From Limnomonas spitsbergensis (Eukaryota > Chlorophyta > Chlorophyceae > Chlamydomonadales), in NCBI GenBank assembly GCA_037349105.1, contig JAYJMM010000039.1, forward strand, positions 6,354,501 to 6,418,500: a DNA stretch of 64,000 bases, given 5' to 3'. This document shows, piece after piece, positions 46,701-57,758 of this stretch. How positions within the stretch are numbered: the stretch's first letter is position 1; each line of letters begins with the position of its first letter. A model generated the notes under the pieces. The model had not been told where the DNA came from, made no database searches, and worked only from the letters and a program-made list of their open reading frames with translations. The translations under genes were made by a program, and so were the position numbers.

Positions 46701-49700
46701 ACATGAGATAGGGTTAAGGGTTAAAACCCTGAAAGGGCGTGCAGGGGACACTGGGTATTGGCTAGGGAATGAAGGAGGTCGGGGACTAGGGTTAAGCTTC
46801 ACCCTGTACCAGAAATCTTAGTTATGTTGGAGGTCAGGGTTTAGGATTGAGCTCCACCCTGAACCCTAAACCAGAAATATTAGTAATGTTGGAGGTCAGG
46901 GTTTAGGGTTAAGCTCCACCCTGAACCCTAAACCAGAAATCTTAGTAATGTTTGAGGTCAGGGTTTAGGGTTTAGCTTCACCCTGAACCCTAAACCGGAA
47001 ATATTAGTTATGTTGGAGGTCAGGGTTTAGGGTTAAGCTTCACCCTGAACCCTAAACCAGAAATCTTAGTAATGTTGGAGGTCAGGGTTTAGGGTTAAGC
47101 TTCACCCTGAACCCTAAACCAGAAATCTTAGTAATGTTGGAGGTCAGGGTTTAGGGTTAAGCTTTACCTGCAACCTAAACCAGAAATATTAGAATGTTGG
47201 AGGTCATGGTTAAGCTTTACCTGCAACCCTCAACCCTAAATCCTAGGAATGTTGGAGGTCCGGGTTTAGCTTTACCTGAAACCCTAAACCCTAAAGCCCA
47301 GGAATGCTTGACGTCAGGGTCTGAGAGCAAGGGCAGGCACGTTAAACAGGCACGTTAAAGCAAGTCAGCCTGGCCACAACGAGAAGGACGCTTCCTAGCT
47401 AAACCCAGACCCTAAACCCTTAATCCTCAACCCATGGCCACGACAACAATGACACTTCCTAGCTGAACCCTAACTTCTATGAACCTCCTGTTGACGCTGC
47501 CTGGCCCATTCGAATCAAGCTGTATTGGATAGCGAATTGAAACGATGGTTTGTTGATCAAGAATGTGCACGTGCAAGCCTTGCGTGGTGAGTTGAGGGAG
47601 GACGAAGGCATAGGCGCAGACAACCCTTAACCCTAAACCTTAAACCCTAAACCCTGGAGCAAGGACCTCCGACCTCACGGGCCGGTGTCTCACGGGGGAC
47701 GTGACATGAAGGTGGACAGGGTTCGAACAAAGTCTGAATGCTGTATGGTTGCGTGACGTTGTGGGTGTGAATCTGGTGTGACTGTCCACACCACTGCTGA
47801 TTTGCCGCGCAGCTTTACCGGACAGCAAAGGAGGTTGGGCGTGCGGAGCGGGGCGCCTCCCAGCCCGGCAGCCCGCAGCAGCTGGGAGCAGGGGGCAGCC
47901 GGAGGCCGCCAGAGCTGGGGTCGCGGACAATGCTGAAAGCAGTGCTGGAAGGCCAGTCCCCGTTGCTTCAATCCCCGTTAGGCGGCGGCGGCGGCAGCGG
48001 CAGCGGCGGCCTGGTCAGGAAAGAGTCCATGCGTGCGTACAGCATGAGTGGCGATTCCGTCGGCGGAGGCCAGCCGCGGAGACCCTTAATGGCATCCGGC
48101 GGGAGCGCATCGTTCGGGCCCCGGCGCGGCACGTCGCCGGATGATCTAATCATTGGTGTTGGCGGCGGGGAGGGGTGGCAGCCGGCTGCGCCGCGCAGCG
48201 GCCGTATCAGCTTTGCCGGCGCCCCGATGGACAGCGAGGCTGCCTGGGGCGGCGGCGGTGGCAGCGGGGGGAGCAGGGCGGGCGCAAGGTTCGACTCGTC
48301 GCCGTCGATCAACGTGCGAGGGTCTTTGGCTAGCGGCGCTGTGTTGAGTTCGCGGACGGGAGCGGGGAGTGGCGGGAGTGGTGGCGGCTCGGCGGTGGTG
48401 AAGCTTCAGTATGAGGCGGAGGCATTGCGGCTACAGCTGGACGAGGCGCATGCCGCTGTGGAGGTGAGAGGAGAGTGGAGGAAAGAGATGGGAGAAGGTT
48501 TGGTTTATAGCCAAAGCGCATGCTGCTGTGGAAGTGAGAGGAGAGTGAAGGAGAGTGATGGAGAGAGGGTTTGGTTTAAGTTTTTGTTAAGGGACGAGGT
48601 GCATGCTGCTATTGAGGTTAAAAGAGAGTGGAGGAGAGCATTTTATTTTCGTACTTTTGGTTTTTATATTGGTTGATAGTGTGGTTGATGTTTTAGAGAT
48701 GACTCACATGCTGTTGGTGAGCTATGGGGAGAGAGAAGGGCGTAGAGAAAAGAGGGGTGGTTTTGTTTTCAGTTTGGATGATAGTTCAGGGACGAGGCGC
48801 AACCCCGCTTGCTGTTGTGGAGATGAGAGGGGGGGGAAGAGAGGGAGAGAAAGGGAAGGGGGCGAGAGGGAGAGAGTGTTTAGTGCATTGTTAGGGTTGA
48901 GTCACATGCTGCTGTGAAGGGGAGAGGGCAGGAGGAGTTACGGGGAGAGTCTCCTTGTACCTCTGCCCCCCCTCTCTTTTGCGCTTCCTCCTTCGTTCTC
49001 TCCATACCTTCCTCCTTGCCTTTCTCTCTTTTGATAAAGAGAAAGGCAAGGAGGGAGGTCTGGAGGGAACGAAGGAGGAAGAGGGAAAGAGAGGGGGGGC
49101 AGAGGTACAATTTGGGTGGACGCGTATCCATCTCCTGCGGTGCGGGGGGAAAGAGGCAGGGCGGGGGGAAAGAGGCAGGGCGGGGGGAAAGAGGCAGGGC
49201 GGGGGGAAAGAGGCAGGGCGGGGGGAAAGAGGCAGGGCGGGGGGAAAGAGGCAGGGCGGGGGGAAAGAGGCAGGGCGGGGGAAAGAGGCAGGGCGGGGGG
49301 AAAGAGGCAGGTTTCTCGTCTGAGGGAGCTGGCTCAGACGCAAAAAGGGGAAGAGGGAGATTGCCTGATCGGAGAGCATATCGAGAGGGACAGAGCAGAC
49401 CATCACCCGCAGGTTTCTAGTCTCAGGGCGTTGGCCGAGATGCAGCACGGGGAAGAGGGAGTGTGCCTGATTGGATAGCATATCGAGAGGGACAGAGCAG
49501 ACCATCACCCGCAGGTTTCTAGTCTCAGGGCCTTGGCCGAGATGCAGCACGGGGAAGAGGGAGTGTGCCTGATCGGATAGCATATCAAGAGGGACAGAGC
49601 AGACCATAACCCGCAAGTGTTCTGACCCAAGGTTCTGCCTCAGTACAAAGAAAGTGGCCTCTCCACATTGCTATGCCTTGAAATCATGCCCCCCTGCCCT

Positions 49701-52700
49701 CTGCCCCTTGCCCTCTGCCCTCTGGCGGCCCACACGTCCTCCCATTCCCTTCGATCGCCCCTTCCTCCCCTCCCACCCCTTCTGCCCCCTCCTCTCCAGG
49801 TGCGGGACACCATGGACCTCCTGTCCCTCTCCTGCCTAACCTCCCCCTCTCCTATTGCTCAACTTACTCCCCGTCTCCTGTCCCCTCATGCCACAGTCAC
49901 GCTCTGAGACCGAGGCACAGCTGCGGGACACAATCGACCTCCTGCGAGCTCGGCTGCATGGTCAGACGCAACGCGAGCTGGAGAACCAGCGTCGACTGCA
50001 GCTCCACACGCGTCTGGAGCCCATCTTTGACAAGCTGGCAGAATCATTCACGTTCCAGGTGGGATTGTGATGTAGGTGGGATGGGAGTGTGATGCAGGTG
50101 TGATGGGTGTGTGATGGTTGTTTCTTCTCTCAGTCTTTTTGTTTGCCCGACCTACCTGCGTTGGGTTGCATCACCTGTTTGCATTTTCTTCCCGGCTTTT
50201 CAGAGACACACCTTACCTTAATAATCCGTCACTCCTCCTCGGCTGGCGCCCCTCCGAACCCTGAAACCCTCTAACGCGTTCAACGTCTAACGCTGTCCCC
50301 TCACCCAGCTCACTTGTATTCTAGCTTACTTCCGCTTACCTGAGCTCTCAGCTTTTAATGCCCAGCCCCGGGTCCCTAAGGCAGCAGTCGTTTTCTCTTT
50401 ACGGAAACGTCGGATCAACCCTATACCCTATACCCTCAACCCTATACCCTTGTAACCTCAACCTTATACCCTTTTACCCTAAACCCTACACCCTAAACCC
50501 TACACCCTCAACCCTCAACCCTCAACCCTTAATCGTATAATTGTGGGCCAATCGTACACTTGTGGTCCATCAGTAGGCTAGTGGTCTAATCGCTGAATCA
50601 AGAACGGTCTTTATAATGATCTTCCGGTTATTTCGGACGTTAAATAAACATGCCTAGAAATATATAGCGTCTTAAGAACCACCCTGGAGTGTAGCTGAAG
50701 TGTAGCTGAATCCACCCTGTTGTGTATGCAGAGTCCACAAGAGGTGATGGACAGGCTGGAGCTGCTGGAAGATGACAAACTTGGCACCTTCGACCAGCTA
50801 CTGCAGGTATGTGTGTGAGGGAGACAGACAGACAGACAGGGAGGGAGGGAAGGACATGGACATGGACTAGGACAAGGGTAAGGGGGAAGGGTAAGGGGGG
50901 CAGGCTAATGATAATGCTATTACAAATGCTCCTACTTCTGCTTATACTTATGGTGATGCTTAAGCTTGAGGTAATGAGAATACGGATGTGATTGCTGATG
51001 CCCATGCCCATGCTCATACCCATGCTCGTGCTCATGTTGCTGCTGCCTCCCTTGAGCTCAGACCCAGGAGGAGGTGACGGGTCTGCAGGCCCAGGTCCAG
51101 GCAGCTAATGCGCGCGTGGAGGGGGTGAGGAGCCAGCTGGACTCAGAGCACATAAAGAGCACGGCCAAGCTGCAGCAACGCAATGAGGAGCTGCTGGATG
51201 AGCTGGGAAAGATGGAGGTGAGAGGAGAGAAGGGGGAAGGGCGGTGAGGGTCTAGGGCGGTGAGGGAATGGGGGGGGCTAGGGAGGGGCTAGAGGGGGGA
51301 AGGTAGGTGAGGGGCTAGAGATGGGCTAGGGGGGAGAGGGGGGCCTAGGGGGTTGAGGGGGCAGTGGGGGATGAGGGTCAAAGGACGGGGGGGGGGGCAG
51401 GGGGGCAGGGGGGCTAGATGTGTGAGGTGCTAGGGGGGGATGGGGGGTGGGGGGTGAAAGGGGCAGGAGGATGCATATTCCCGCCCCTGCCAGGCCTAGA
51501 TATTGGGCCCAGCGTTGCTTGCTACTATGCACCATCGGCACCATCGGAACAACCAGCTCATACCGTCCCCACCTGCTCCCACTATGTGACCTGTCCTGCA
51601 AGTGGTGATAGTTGTAGGAGGTTGAAGATGAGGACGAGGATACATCTTTCCGCCCTTGCCTGCTCTACGTCTGAGGCCATGCGCTGCTCGCTCCCCATGC
51701 AGCATCAAGGGAAACTGCTCATCTTACTCCCATGACAAGCTCCCCCTTCCCCCCCCGGCCCCAAAGCTTGATCCTCCCTCCTGCTTCCAATGTGGACTCA
51801 TTCTTGAGGTTCTTGTACTACTTGCTCCCCCGCAGCACCTGAACAGTCGGCTGGCCCTGCTGCTTGTATCTTGAGACATCTGCTCCTTTTCTGAGAAGTA
51901 TGTTCTTTTTCTCATTCTTGAGGGTCTTGCACTGCTTGCTCCCCTGCAGCACCTCAACAATCGGCTGACTGAGAGGCAGCACATGCTGGTCAGCCTGCAG
52001 ACTGCCATTCTTGACCTGTGGGGGCGCTGCCAGGTGTGTAGATGTGTGGAGGTGTGTGATGAAGTGTGAAATTGTGTACCAAAGGGTTTGAATGTGTGGA
52101 ATCATTGAGGACTGATGGGGTGTGGGTGTTTGGAGTTTTGCAATGAGGGAATATTTTGATGTGTGGAAACTATTGGACGGAGGGGTGTGGATGTGTGGAA
52201 ATGAGTACCAAAGGTGTGTACGTGCAGGACTGTGCACCAAGGGGTGTGGATGTGTGGATTATCTTGCACCAAGGGGTGTGGATGTGTGGAAATCAGCACC
52301 ATGGGTGCATGCGGGCGGGATTGTGCATGAGGGTGTGGAATGTGGAAGTGTGGAATAGTGCAACGAGGGGTATTAATGTTAATGATGTTTGCATGTTACA
52401 TATGCTTGTATGATGCTGATGTAATTATGTTGCTGATGTTTTTATGTCACCATGCGATAGGGTTTACTAGGGTTTACTAGGGTTTACTAGGGTCCGCACG
52501 TGCACCAAGAGTCGGGGCTTGCGGTCTGGGATTTTCAGTTCTCAGGCTTGTCAAGCTTTATTTGTCACGCTTTCATTTCGCTGGCTTGTCAGACTTTCGT
52601 TCGTCTGCGCAGTTGCTTCAAGGGTGCAGAAGCATAAGTTATGTGTCATCTGAGCCAAAACCTAAACCCTAAACCCTTAACCCTATGTTGTTCAGGCTGA

Positions 52701-54325
52701 TCCGTAAACCCTGAACCCTCGTCCATGCATATGTCGTACAGGCTGATCTCTCAACCCTAAACCCTAAACCATACATCTGTCGTTCATGCTAATCTCTCAA
52801 CCCTCAACCCTAAACCCTGTTTCTGGTCCCTGTACCCTTTATCCTAAACCATGTTTATGTTATGCAAGCTGATACCTAAACCCTAAACCCTAACATCTTC
52901 TTGTTCTGCAGGCTGATACCTGAACCCTAAACCCTAACATCTTCCTGTCCTGCAGGCTGATACCTGAACCCTAACCCTAAACCCTAACATCTTTCTGTTC
53001 TGCAGGCTGATACCTGAACCCTAAACCCTAAACCTTAACATCTTCCTGTTCTGCAGGCTGATACCTTAACCCTAAACCCTAACATCTTCCTGTTCTGCAG
53101 GCTGATCCCCACTTCACCGCAGCGAACAACGGAGAAGCACCTGCCAAGGCCCATGCCCGTCAAGACCTCGAGGCATCGGGCAGCATGGGCGGCGGCGCGG
53201 ACGCGTCGGACGGCACCAACCTGATGAGAGACATGGAACCGCTGACCGTGCTGTCGCTGGTGCAGGAGTACGTCATTGCAAGGTGAGAATACTTTTTTTA
53301 TTTTTAATGCTTGTGTTATCTTTGCTGGCCGCAATTTGTGAGGTGCGATCGTTGGTGCAGGAGGAAGTCCTCGTCATCGCTCGGTGAGAATATATGATTC
53401 CTATGGCTGGTCTTGTCAATGCTTTTATTTCTTCTATTTATTTATTCCTGACATTGTTGGCGTCAATTTTGGCGGTATTGGAACACGCAACCGCACGGTG
53501 AGCATACGTGATTCCTGTTTTGCTTTTATTATTGTTGGCGTCAATTCTGGCGTTGCAGGAGTACGTCATTGCACGGTGCGAAAACGTTTGTATTTCAATA
53601 CTGGTCTTCTTGCTGGCTGCAATTTGTGAGGTGTGATCGTTGGGGCAGGAGTATGTCATCGTGAAGGGGGGGCATTTTGATTCTTTTTGCGTCAAATCAG
53701 CAAAGTGCTCTTGTAATTATTGGTTCAAGACTCTGGTACCCCCATCCAATGCCATTGTAGTTTTTGTTGTCGTTGTTGCTGTTCTCCTTGTTGTTGTTGT
53801 TGTCATGTCTGTCATGGTAGCCTTTACTGTTCTACTATTGTTGCTGTTGTTATTTCCGTGCTGTTGCTGGTGTTGCCGCTGGCATCCCCATTGACATTTG
53901 TGTTGCTGCCTAGGTGCCATCCTCATCATTGCTGCTGCCTTTAATTTCGTTGTGGCAGGTTTTGCTGCCATTCTATACTTCTTGCTATCGTTGCCGCCTC
54001 TGACATTGTTGTTCTTGCTGCTCTTCCTCTCCAGGAGCCCCCAGCTAGCTAAACCTTGAACCATCACCAGAAGCCCCCAGCTGTCTAACCCCTAAACCCT
54101 CTCCAGGAGCCCCCAGCTGGCTAAACCCAAAACCCTGAACCCTCTCCAGGAACCCTCAGCTGGCTAAACCTTAAACCCTGAACCCTCTCCAGGAGCCCCC
54201 AGCTGGCGAGTCGGCACTACTTAGATGCTCAACGGGTGGCCAACAGGGTCTGGTCACACCATTTCAGACACAAGGCGGGCATGCGTGGCAAGGTGGGGGC
54301 TGGGGTGTAGGGGCTAGGGTTTCTA

Positions 54326-54358
<33 letters not shown>

Positions 54359-57300
54359 ATGCTGATGCTGATGCTGATGCTACTGCTACTGCTACTGCTG
54401 GTCGCTCCATTTCAGCCACAAGGCGGGCATGCGCGGTAATGTGAGGGTTAGGGGTTATGGTTTGTATTGCTGCTACTGCTACTTACTGCAACTGCTACTG
54501 CTACTGCTGCTACTGCTACTGCTACTGCTGGTTGCTCCATTTCAGACACAAGGCGGGCATGCACGGTAAGGTGGGGGTTTAGGGTTTGTATTGCTGCTAC
54601 TGCTACTTACTGCTACTGCTACTATTACTGCTGCTACTGCTACTGCTGGTCGCTCCATTTCAGACACAAGGCAGGCATGCGCGGCAAGGTGGGGACTGGG
54701 ATGTAGGGGCTAGGCTGCTCCTGCTGGTCATGCCATTTCAGTCACAAGGCAGGCATGATCCCTGAACCTCCAAACCCTTTTCTTAACTCTGAAACTCGAC
54801 ACCCTTTTTGTATGCCTTGAGCCTCCATACCTTTTTCCTGAACCCTTGCTCAGGTGATTGAGACGTTTGAGCAGCTGAGCGGCCTGGCGGACATCATGGC
54901 CAGCAAGGTCAAGCTGGTCACCAGCCAACTGGAGGACTCCAAGGTGAGCTACTTGTTGTGCCATGCGGCACACGCCATGCGCCATGCGGCACGTGTGATG
55001 GGACTAATGGGCCATGCGGCACAAGTAATGGGCCATGAAGCACGTGCCCTGCGCCATGGGCTAGATCTGGCAGACACATGGCCAGCAAGGTCAAGCTGGT
55101 CACCAGCCAACTGGAGGACTCCAAGGTGAGCTACTTGTTGTGCCATGCGGTACACGCCATGCGCCATGGGCCCATGGCCCATGCAACACGTGCCATGCGG
55201 CAAGCGCCATGCGTCCTGCGCCTAGATCTTCCCGGCCTCATGTCAAAATGATAAAGCTTGTTACCAGCCAGCTGGAGGAATCAAAGGTGAGCTGTTCAAC
55301 CCTGACCCCCGGTCTAGTCTTGCCACCAGCCAGCTGGATGACTCCCAAGGCTAGCTGTCTGTTTTGGTTAAAGCAATTTGAAAGGCAAGGACTAGAGGCG
55401 GTTTATTTCTCAGTCGAAGGTGAACCAGTCAACTAGAGGACAGTCAGGACACCCAAGGTAGGGGTTAAGGGTTTCGCTTAACCCTAAACCCTAAACACTC
55501 AGGACACCCAAGGTAAGCTTCATGTTATGCCATGCGGCAAGTGCCATGCGCCCTGTAGAATGTGCCATGCGCCATATGGCACGCGCCATGCGGCATATGT
55601 CATGCGCCCTGCAGCATGTGCCATGCGCCATATGGCACGCGCCATGCGCCAAATGGCACGCGCCATGCCCCATGCGGCACGGGCTATGCGCTATGTGCTA
55701 GATCTGGCAGACATCATGACCAGCTGGGTCAAGCCTGTAACCTGTCAGCAGTAGGACTCTCGAGGTGAGCTACTTTGTGTGGTTGCCGCATCTGTCCACT
55801 GGCCTTTGGCGTAGGGGCCTGGCGGTGTGAACCGGGAGACGGGGGAAGCTGGTGAGTGAAGCCCTTGGAGCGGCTTCTGCTTGCGGTTGCAGCGTTGCAG
55901 CAGCGGTCCATCAGTTTTCTGCAAAAGTGTCGGGCAGTTGGAGCAGGGAGAACAACCTTAACCCTCAACCCTAACACCTAAACCCTCAACCCTACAAACT
56001 TGTTTAAAGAACCTTCTCAACCTCTTGTTCTCCCTTTACCTCCTCCAACCTCCTCCCATCCTCCTTCAACCTCATTAACCGCCTCCAACCACCTTCACCG
56101 CCTCCAACCTCCTTAACTTCCACCTCCTGCATAACCTCAACAGGATAACCAGCGCTACCTGAACACGTCACTCAAACGGGTGGAGGTGCAGAAGCGCCAG
56201 CTGGCCAACCAACTTGAACAAAGCAATCAGATGGTCCGAGAGATGTCGGGCGTGCCTCGCAAACAGGTGCGAAGTTTGCCAGTCGGAATGTAATTCGTTT
56301 GACTGAACAAATATCAGTGCTTTGTCTGCCAACATGACTAGTTTGACATGCTTGTATGCTAATGACGTTTGGCAGGCTAAATAAATTAGTTTGACAGGAC
56401 AATTTGTGAGTATTTGTTGGGGAAACAACTGTGCGGTAAGACGCACTCCCGCCCCCTCGAAATTCAGGTTTCCGGGTAGTACACAGTTGCTGCACGACGT
56501 TTATATAATCATTGTATTGAAGGTGTGCGATAAGGAGGCGGTGATGGGGGTGGGGCGGTGACACGCAAACAGGTGCGTAGGGCATGAGCGCAAAGCGCTT
56601 GTGGTTCACCAGGCAGAAGTCTAGTTAAGGTTGTAGGGTTTAGTGCATCATTCCAAACTTGTGTCGTTCACCAGGCAAAGCCTAGTTTAGGGTTTAGGTT
56701 TTAGGGCATGATCCCAAAACCTGTGTGGTTCACCAGGCAAAGCCTAGTTTAGGGTTAAGGGCATGAGCGCAAAACGCTCGTGGTTCACCAGGCAAAGCCT
56801 AGCTTAGGGTTTAGGGTTAAGGGCATGATCCCAAAACCTGTGTGGTTCACCAGGCAAAACAATTGTGTTGCATTCCCTCGGAGCACCTAACCCGAAGAAT
56901 CCTAAAGAAAACCATCCTAAAGCAGCTTGATCAGAGCAACCACTGACGGTCAGGCAGGTGTGGGAAAAGGGTGTTAGAAAAAATAGTGTTTCATATAGGA
57001 AAAAGTGGGGAGCCTGGCAAGGAAAGTTTGGACACGAAAGAATGTGCATGGGGGCTAGATCATAAAACAAATCTTGCGTTTTTTTCTTTCTGCTGCTAAT
57101 TTCTGCCTGATTTGCACCTCCCCCCTCGCAGCGGCCCCAGAGCGCGGCACCAAAGGCGTCCTACACATCGTACGTCCCCGAGGCGATGGGCCGGCAACAG
57201 AAGCCGCAGCGGCCACAATCCGCCCGCCCGCTGACACAAGGCGACAGGAGCAGCTTCCAAGCAGCTTCCTCCTCGTCCCTCTCTAGCTCGCAGCGGCATC

Positions 57301-57758
57301 ATTCGACGTTGGACGCCGACTCCTCGGTCCCTGGGGGAGCGGCGGCGGGGCCGCCGCCGCGCCCCGCGCGGCCGCAGTCCGCCGCCGCCGCGTCGGGTTG
57401 CGGCGGCGCTGCGGCAGGCCGGGGAGAAAACGACGTTGACGGGACCTGGTCGGGCGCGGGACCGCGCAAGCCGAGGCCGAGCTCGGGGAAGCCATCGGAG
57501 CGCCTCGAGGTTCACCACACAGTCGCACGGCGCCCAGCAGGGGAGCACTGGGGGAGTTACGCTGCGGCCACAGCGCCGCCGCCGCCGGCGGCTGTGGCCG
57601 GTGGGGCTCTGTACCATGCAACGATGGAGGCTGGCGCTGGGGTCAGGCCGGCGGGCGGTACAGCGCCCGCGGCCTCGAGATGGATACCGCCGCACAGAGC
57701 GGACATGGAGGCTAGCTTTCTCTCGCGGCTGGAGCGGGCGGCAGGAGCCGCCTCGTGA
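43730..57758 (+). CDS. Multi-exon coiled-coil protein, ciliary/centrosomal-like
   Basis: The exons are 43730-43833, 44942-45002, 45615-45851, 47813-48463, 49311-49412, 49897-50058, 50732-50806, 51062-51217, 51950-52033, 53101-53282, 54193-54292, 54854-54943, 56144-56266 and 57132-57758 (stop). All phases agree and total 917 residues, with the true start upstream. A basic/Ala-rich N-terminal third is followed by a Gly/Ser-rich disordered block. Heptad-rich coiled coils come next (EAQLRDTIDLLRARL, TGLQAQVQAANARVEG, KRVEVQKRQLANQLEQ), separated by a helical region (LVQEYVIARSPQLASRHYL, then WSHHFRHKAGMRGK). The C-terminus is low-complexity and begins RPQSA, with RPQSARP soon after, motifs frequent in ciliary and centrosomal proteins. 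I cannot name the family. Exon 5 is the least certain. Nearly every intron carries copies of its own splice junctions. Confidence 0.75.
44137..44930 (+). repeat. Degenerate gcatgcatg repeats in intron 1
   Basis: Loose units of about 50-100 bp share gcatgcatg, ggttctg and caataatc. The last units include atgtgggccattcaagcact (about 44784) and atgtgggccatgcaagcact (about 44859), which resemble the true acceptor/exon start at 44935-44960 (atgcag|gtgggcagtggaggcact). Confidence 0.7.
46503..46749. repeat. 47-bp minisatellite with telomere-like core
   Basis: Five tandem units have gtgcagggaacatgagatag followed by an inverted telomere-like pair (ggttaagggtt and aaaaccct). It lies in the long intron 45852-47812 of the coiled-coil gene. 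The pair can form a small hairpin in each unit. Confidence 0.9.
46780..47290. repeat. About 66-bp minisatellite with telomere-like motifs
   Basis: Eight units carry gttggaggtcagggtttagg, then gttaagct, then accctgaaccctaaaccag and aaat(c/a)tta. The units contain both TTTAGGG and CCCTAAA cores facing each other. The last three units are decayed. It lies in the same intron as the 47-bp array. Confidence 0.9.
48956..49109 (+). repeat. Long foldback hairpin in an intron
   Basis: The arms of about 72-75 nt are reverse complements with roughly ten mismatches. They run from tgtacctctgccccccctct inward to gcctttctct, and back from agagaaaggc outward to gagggggggcagaggtaca. The loop is only about six nt (near 49031-49036). 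It lies in intron 48464-49310 of the coiled-coil gene and would be transcribed on the plus strand. A transcript would form a nearly continuous duplex, the kind of precursor from which green-algal small RNAs are often cut. It could also be a transposon foldback. Confidence 0.85.
49137..49312 (+). repeat. G-rich 16-17-bp minisatellite ending in a 3' splice site
   Basis: About eleven units of gcggggggaaagaggcag. The final unit supplies the acceptor GAGGCAG|GTTTCT at 49310/49311, so the array consists of copies of the intron 3' end. The G-runs could form G-quadruplexes on the plus strand. Confidence 0.85.
49311..49616 (+). repeat. Three 102-bp units with AG|GT borders; unit 1 exonic, units 2-3 intronic
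   Basis: The units 49311-49412, 49413-49514 and 49515-49616 are each exactly 102 bp (34 codons) and begin GTTTCT after CAG. The first is open (VSRLRELAQTQKGEEG and onward). The second and third carry an in-frame TAG where the first has GAG. The CAG|GTTTCT at 49412/49413 can act as donor and the intron then runs to 49896. Confidence 0.8.
50415..50530. repeat. CCCTAWA telomere-like tract
   Basis: Short tandem variants of accctataccct, taaaccctacaccc and tcaaccc lie within intron 50059-50731. Similar short tracts occur in most long introns of the window (for example 7780-7930, 52660-53090, 60930-61510). They are interstitial and do not mark a chromosome end. Confidence 0.7.
52687..53100 (+). 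repeat. Tandem acceptor copies before exon 53101
   Basis: The motif (c/t)tgttctgcaggctgat is repeated about eight times (near 52687, 52732, 52781, 52858, 52903, 52947, 52999 and 53048), spaced by telomere-like ccctaaaccc. The ninth occurrence, ttctgcag|gctgatcccc, is the true acceptor and exon start at 53101. Most copies keep CAG|GCTGAT. Confidence 0.9.
53349..53668 (+). repeat. Decayed copies of the exon 53101-53282 3' end and donor
   Basis: Four diverged copies (about 53349-53400, 53471-53515, 53550-53585 and 53636-53668) resemble the exon end gtgcaggagtacgtcattgc with its AG|GTGAGAA donor. The third keeps gcaggagtacgtcattgc exactly. At the other end of the same intron, four copies of the next acceptor and exon start (ccaggagcccccagctggc) precede the true one at 54193. 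Confidence 0.8.
54262..54757 (+). repeat. Five copies of an exon 3' end, spaced by CTG/ACTG repeats
   Basis: The end of exon 54193-54292 (atttcagacacaaggcgggc, then atgcgtggcaag|gtgggg) recurs at about 54405-54440, 54535-54575, 54652-54695 and 54727-54757. Between copies are (CTG)n, (ATG CTG)n and (ACTGCT)n microsatellites. Three of the four extra copies keep a GT at the donor position. Confidence 0.9.
54886..55775 (+). repeat. Copies of exon 54854-54943 3' end plus ccatgcggcacg repeat
   Basis: The exon end (gccagcaaggtcaagctggt, then caccagccaactggaggac and tccaag|gtgagct) is repeated almost perfectly at about 55069-55150 and in diverged form at 55212-55290, 55310-55350 and 55690-55775. Between them run many copies of a 9-20-bp gccatgcg(c/g)(c/g)a motif. 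Confidence 0.9.
56590..56860 (+). repeat. About 60-bp minisatellite in the last intron
   Basis: Five units share gtggttcaccaggcaaagcc, then tagtttagggtt and gggcatga(g/t)c(g/c)c. It starts just after a second copy of the preceding exon end and donor (cgcaaacag|gtgcg at about 56564, compare 56258-56271). Confidence 0.85.

Noticed and set aside
46500..47300. True telomere or subtelomere
   Set aside because: The motifs are short, degenerate, in both orientations and lie within an intron flanked by in-phase exons.
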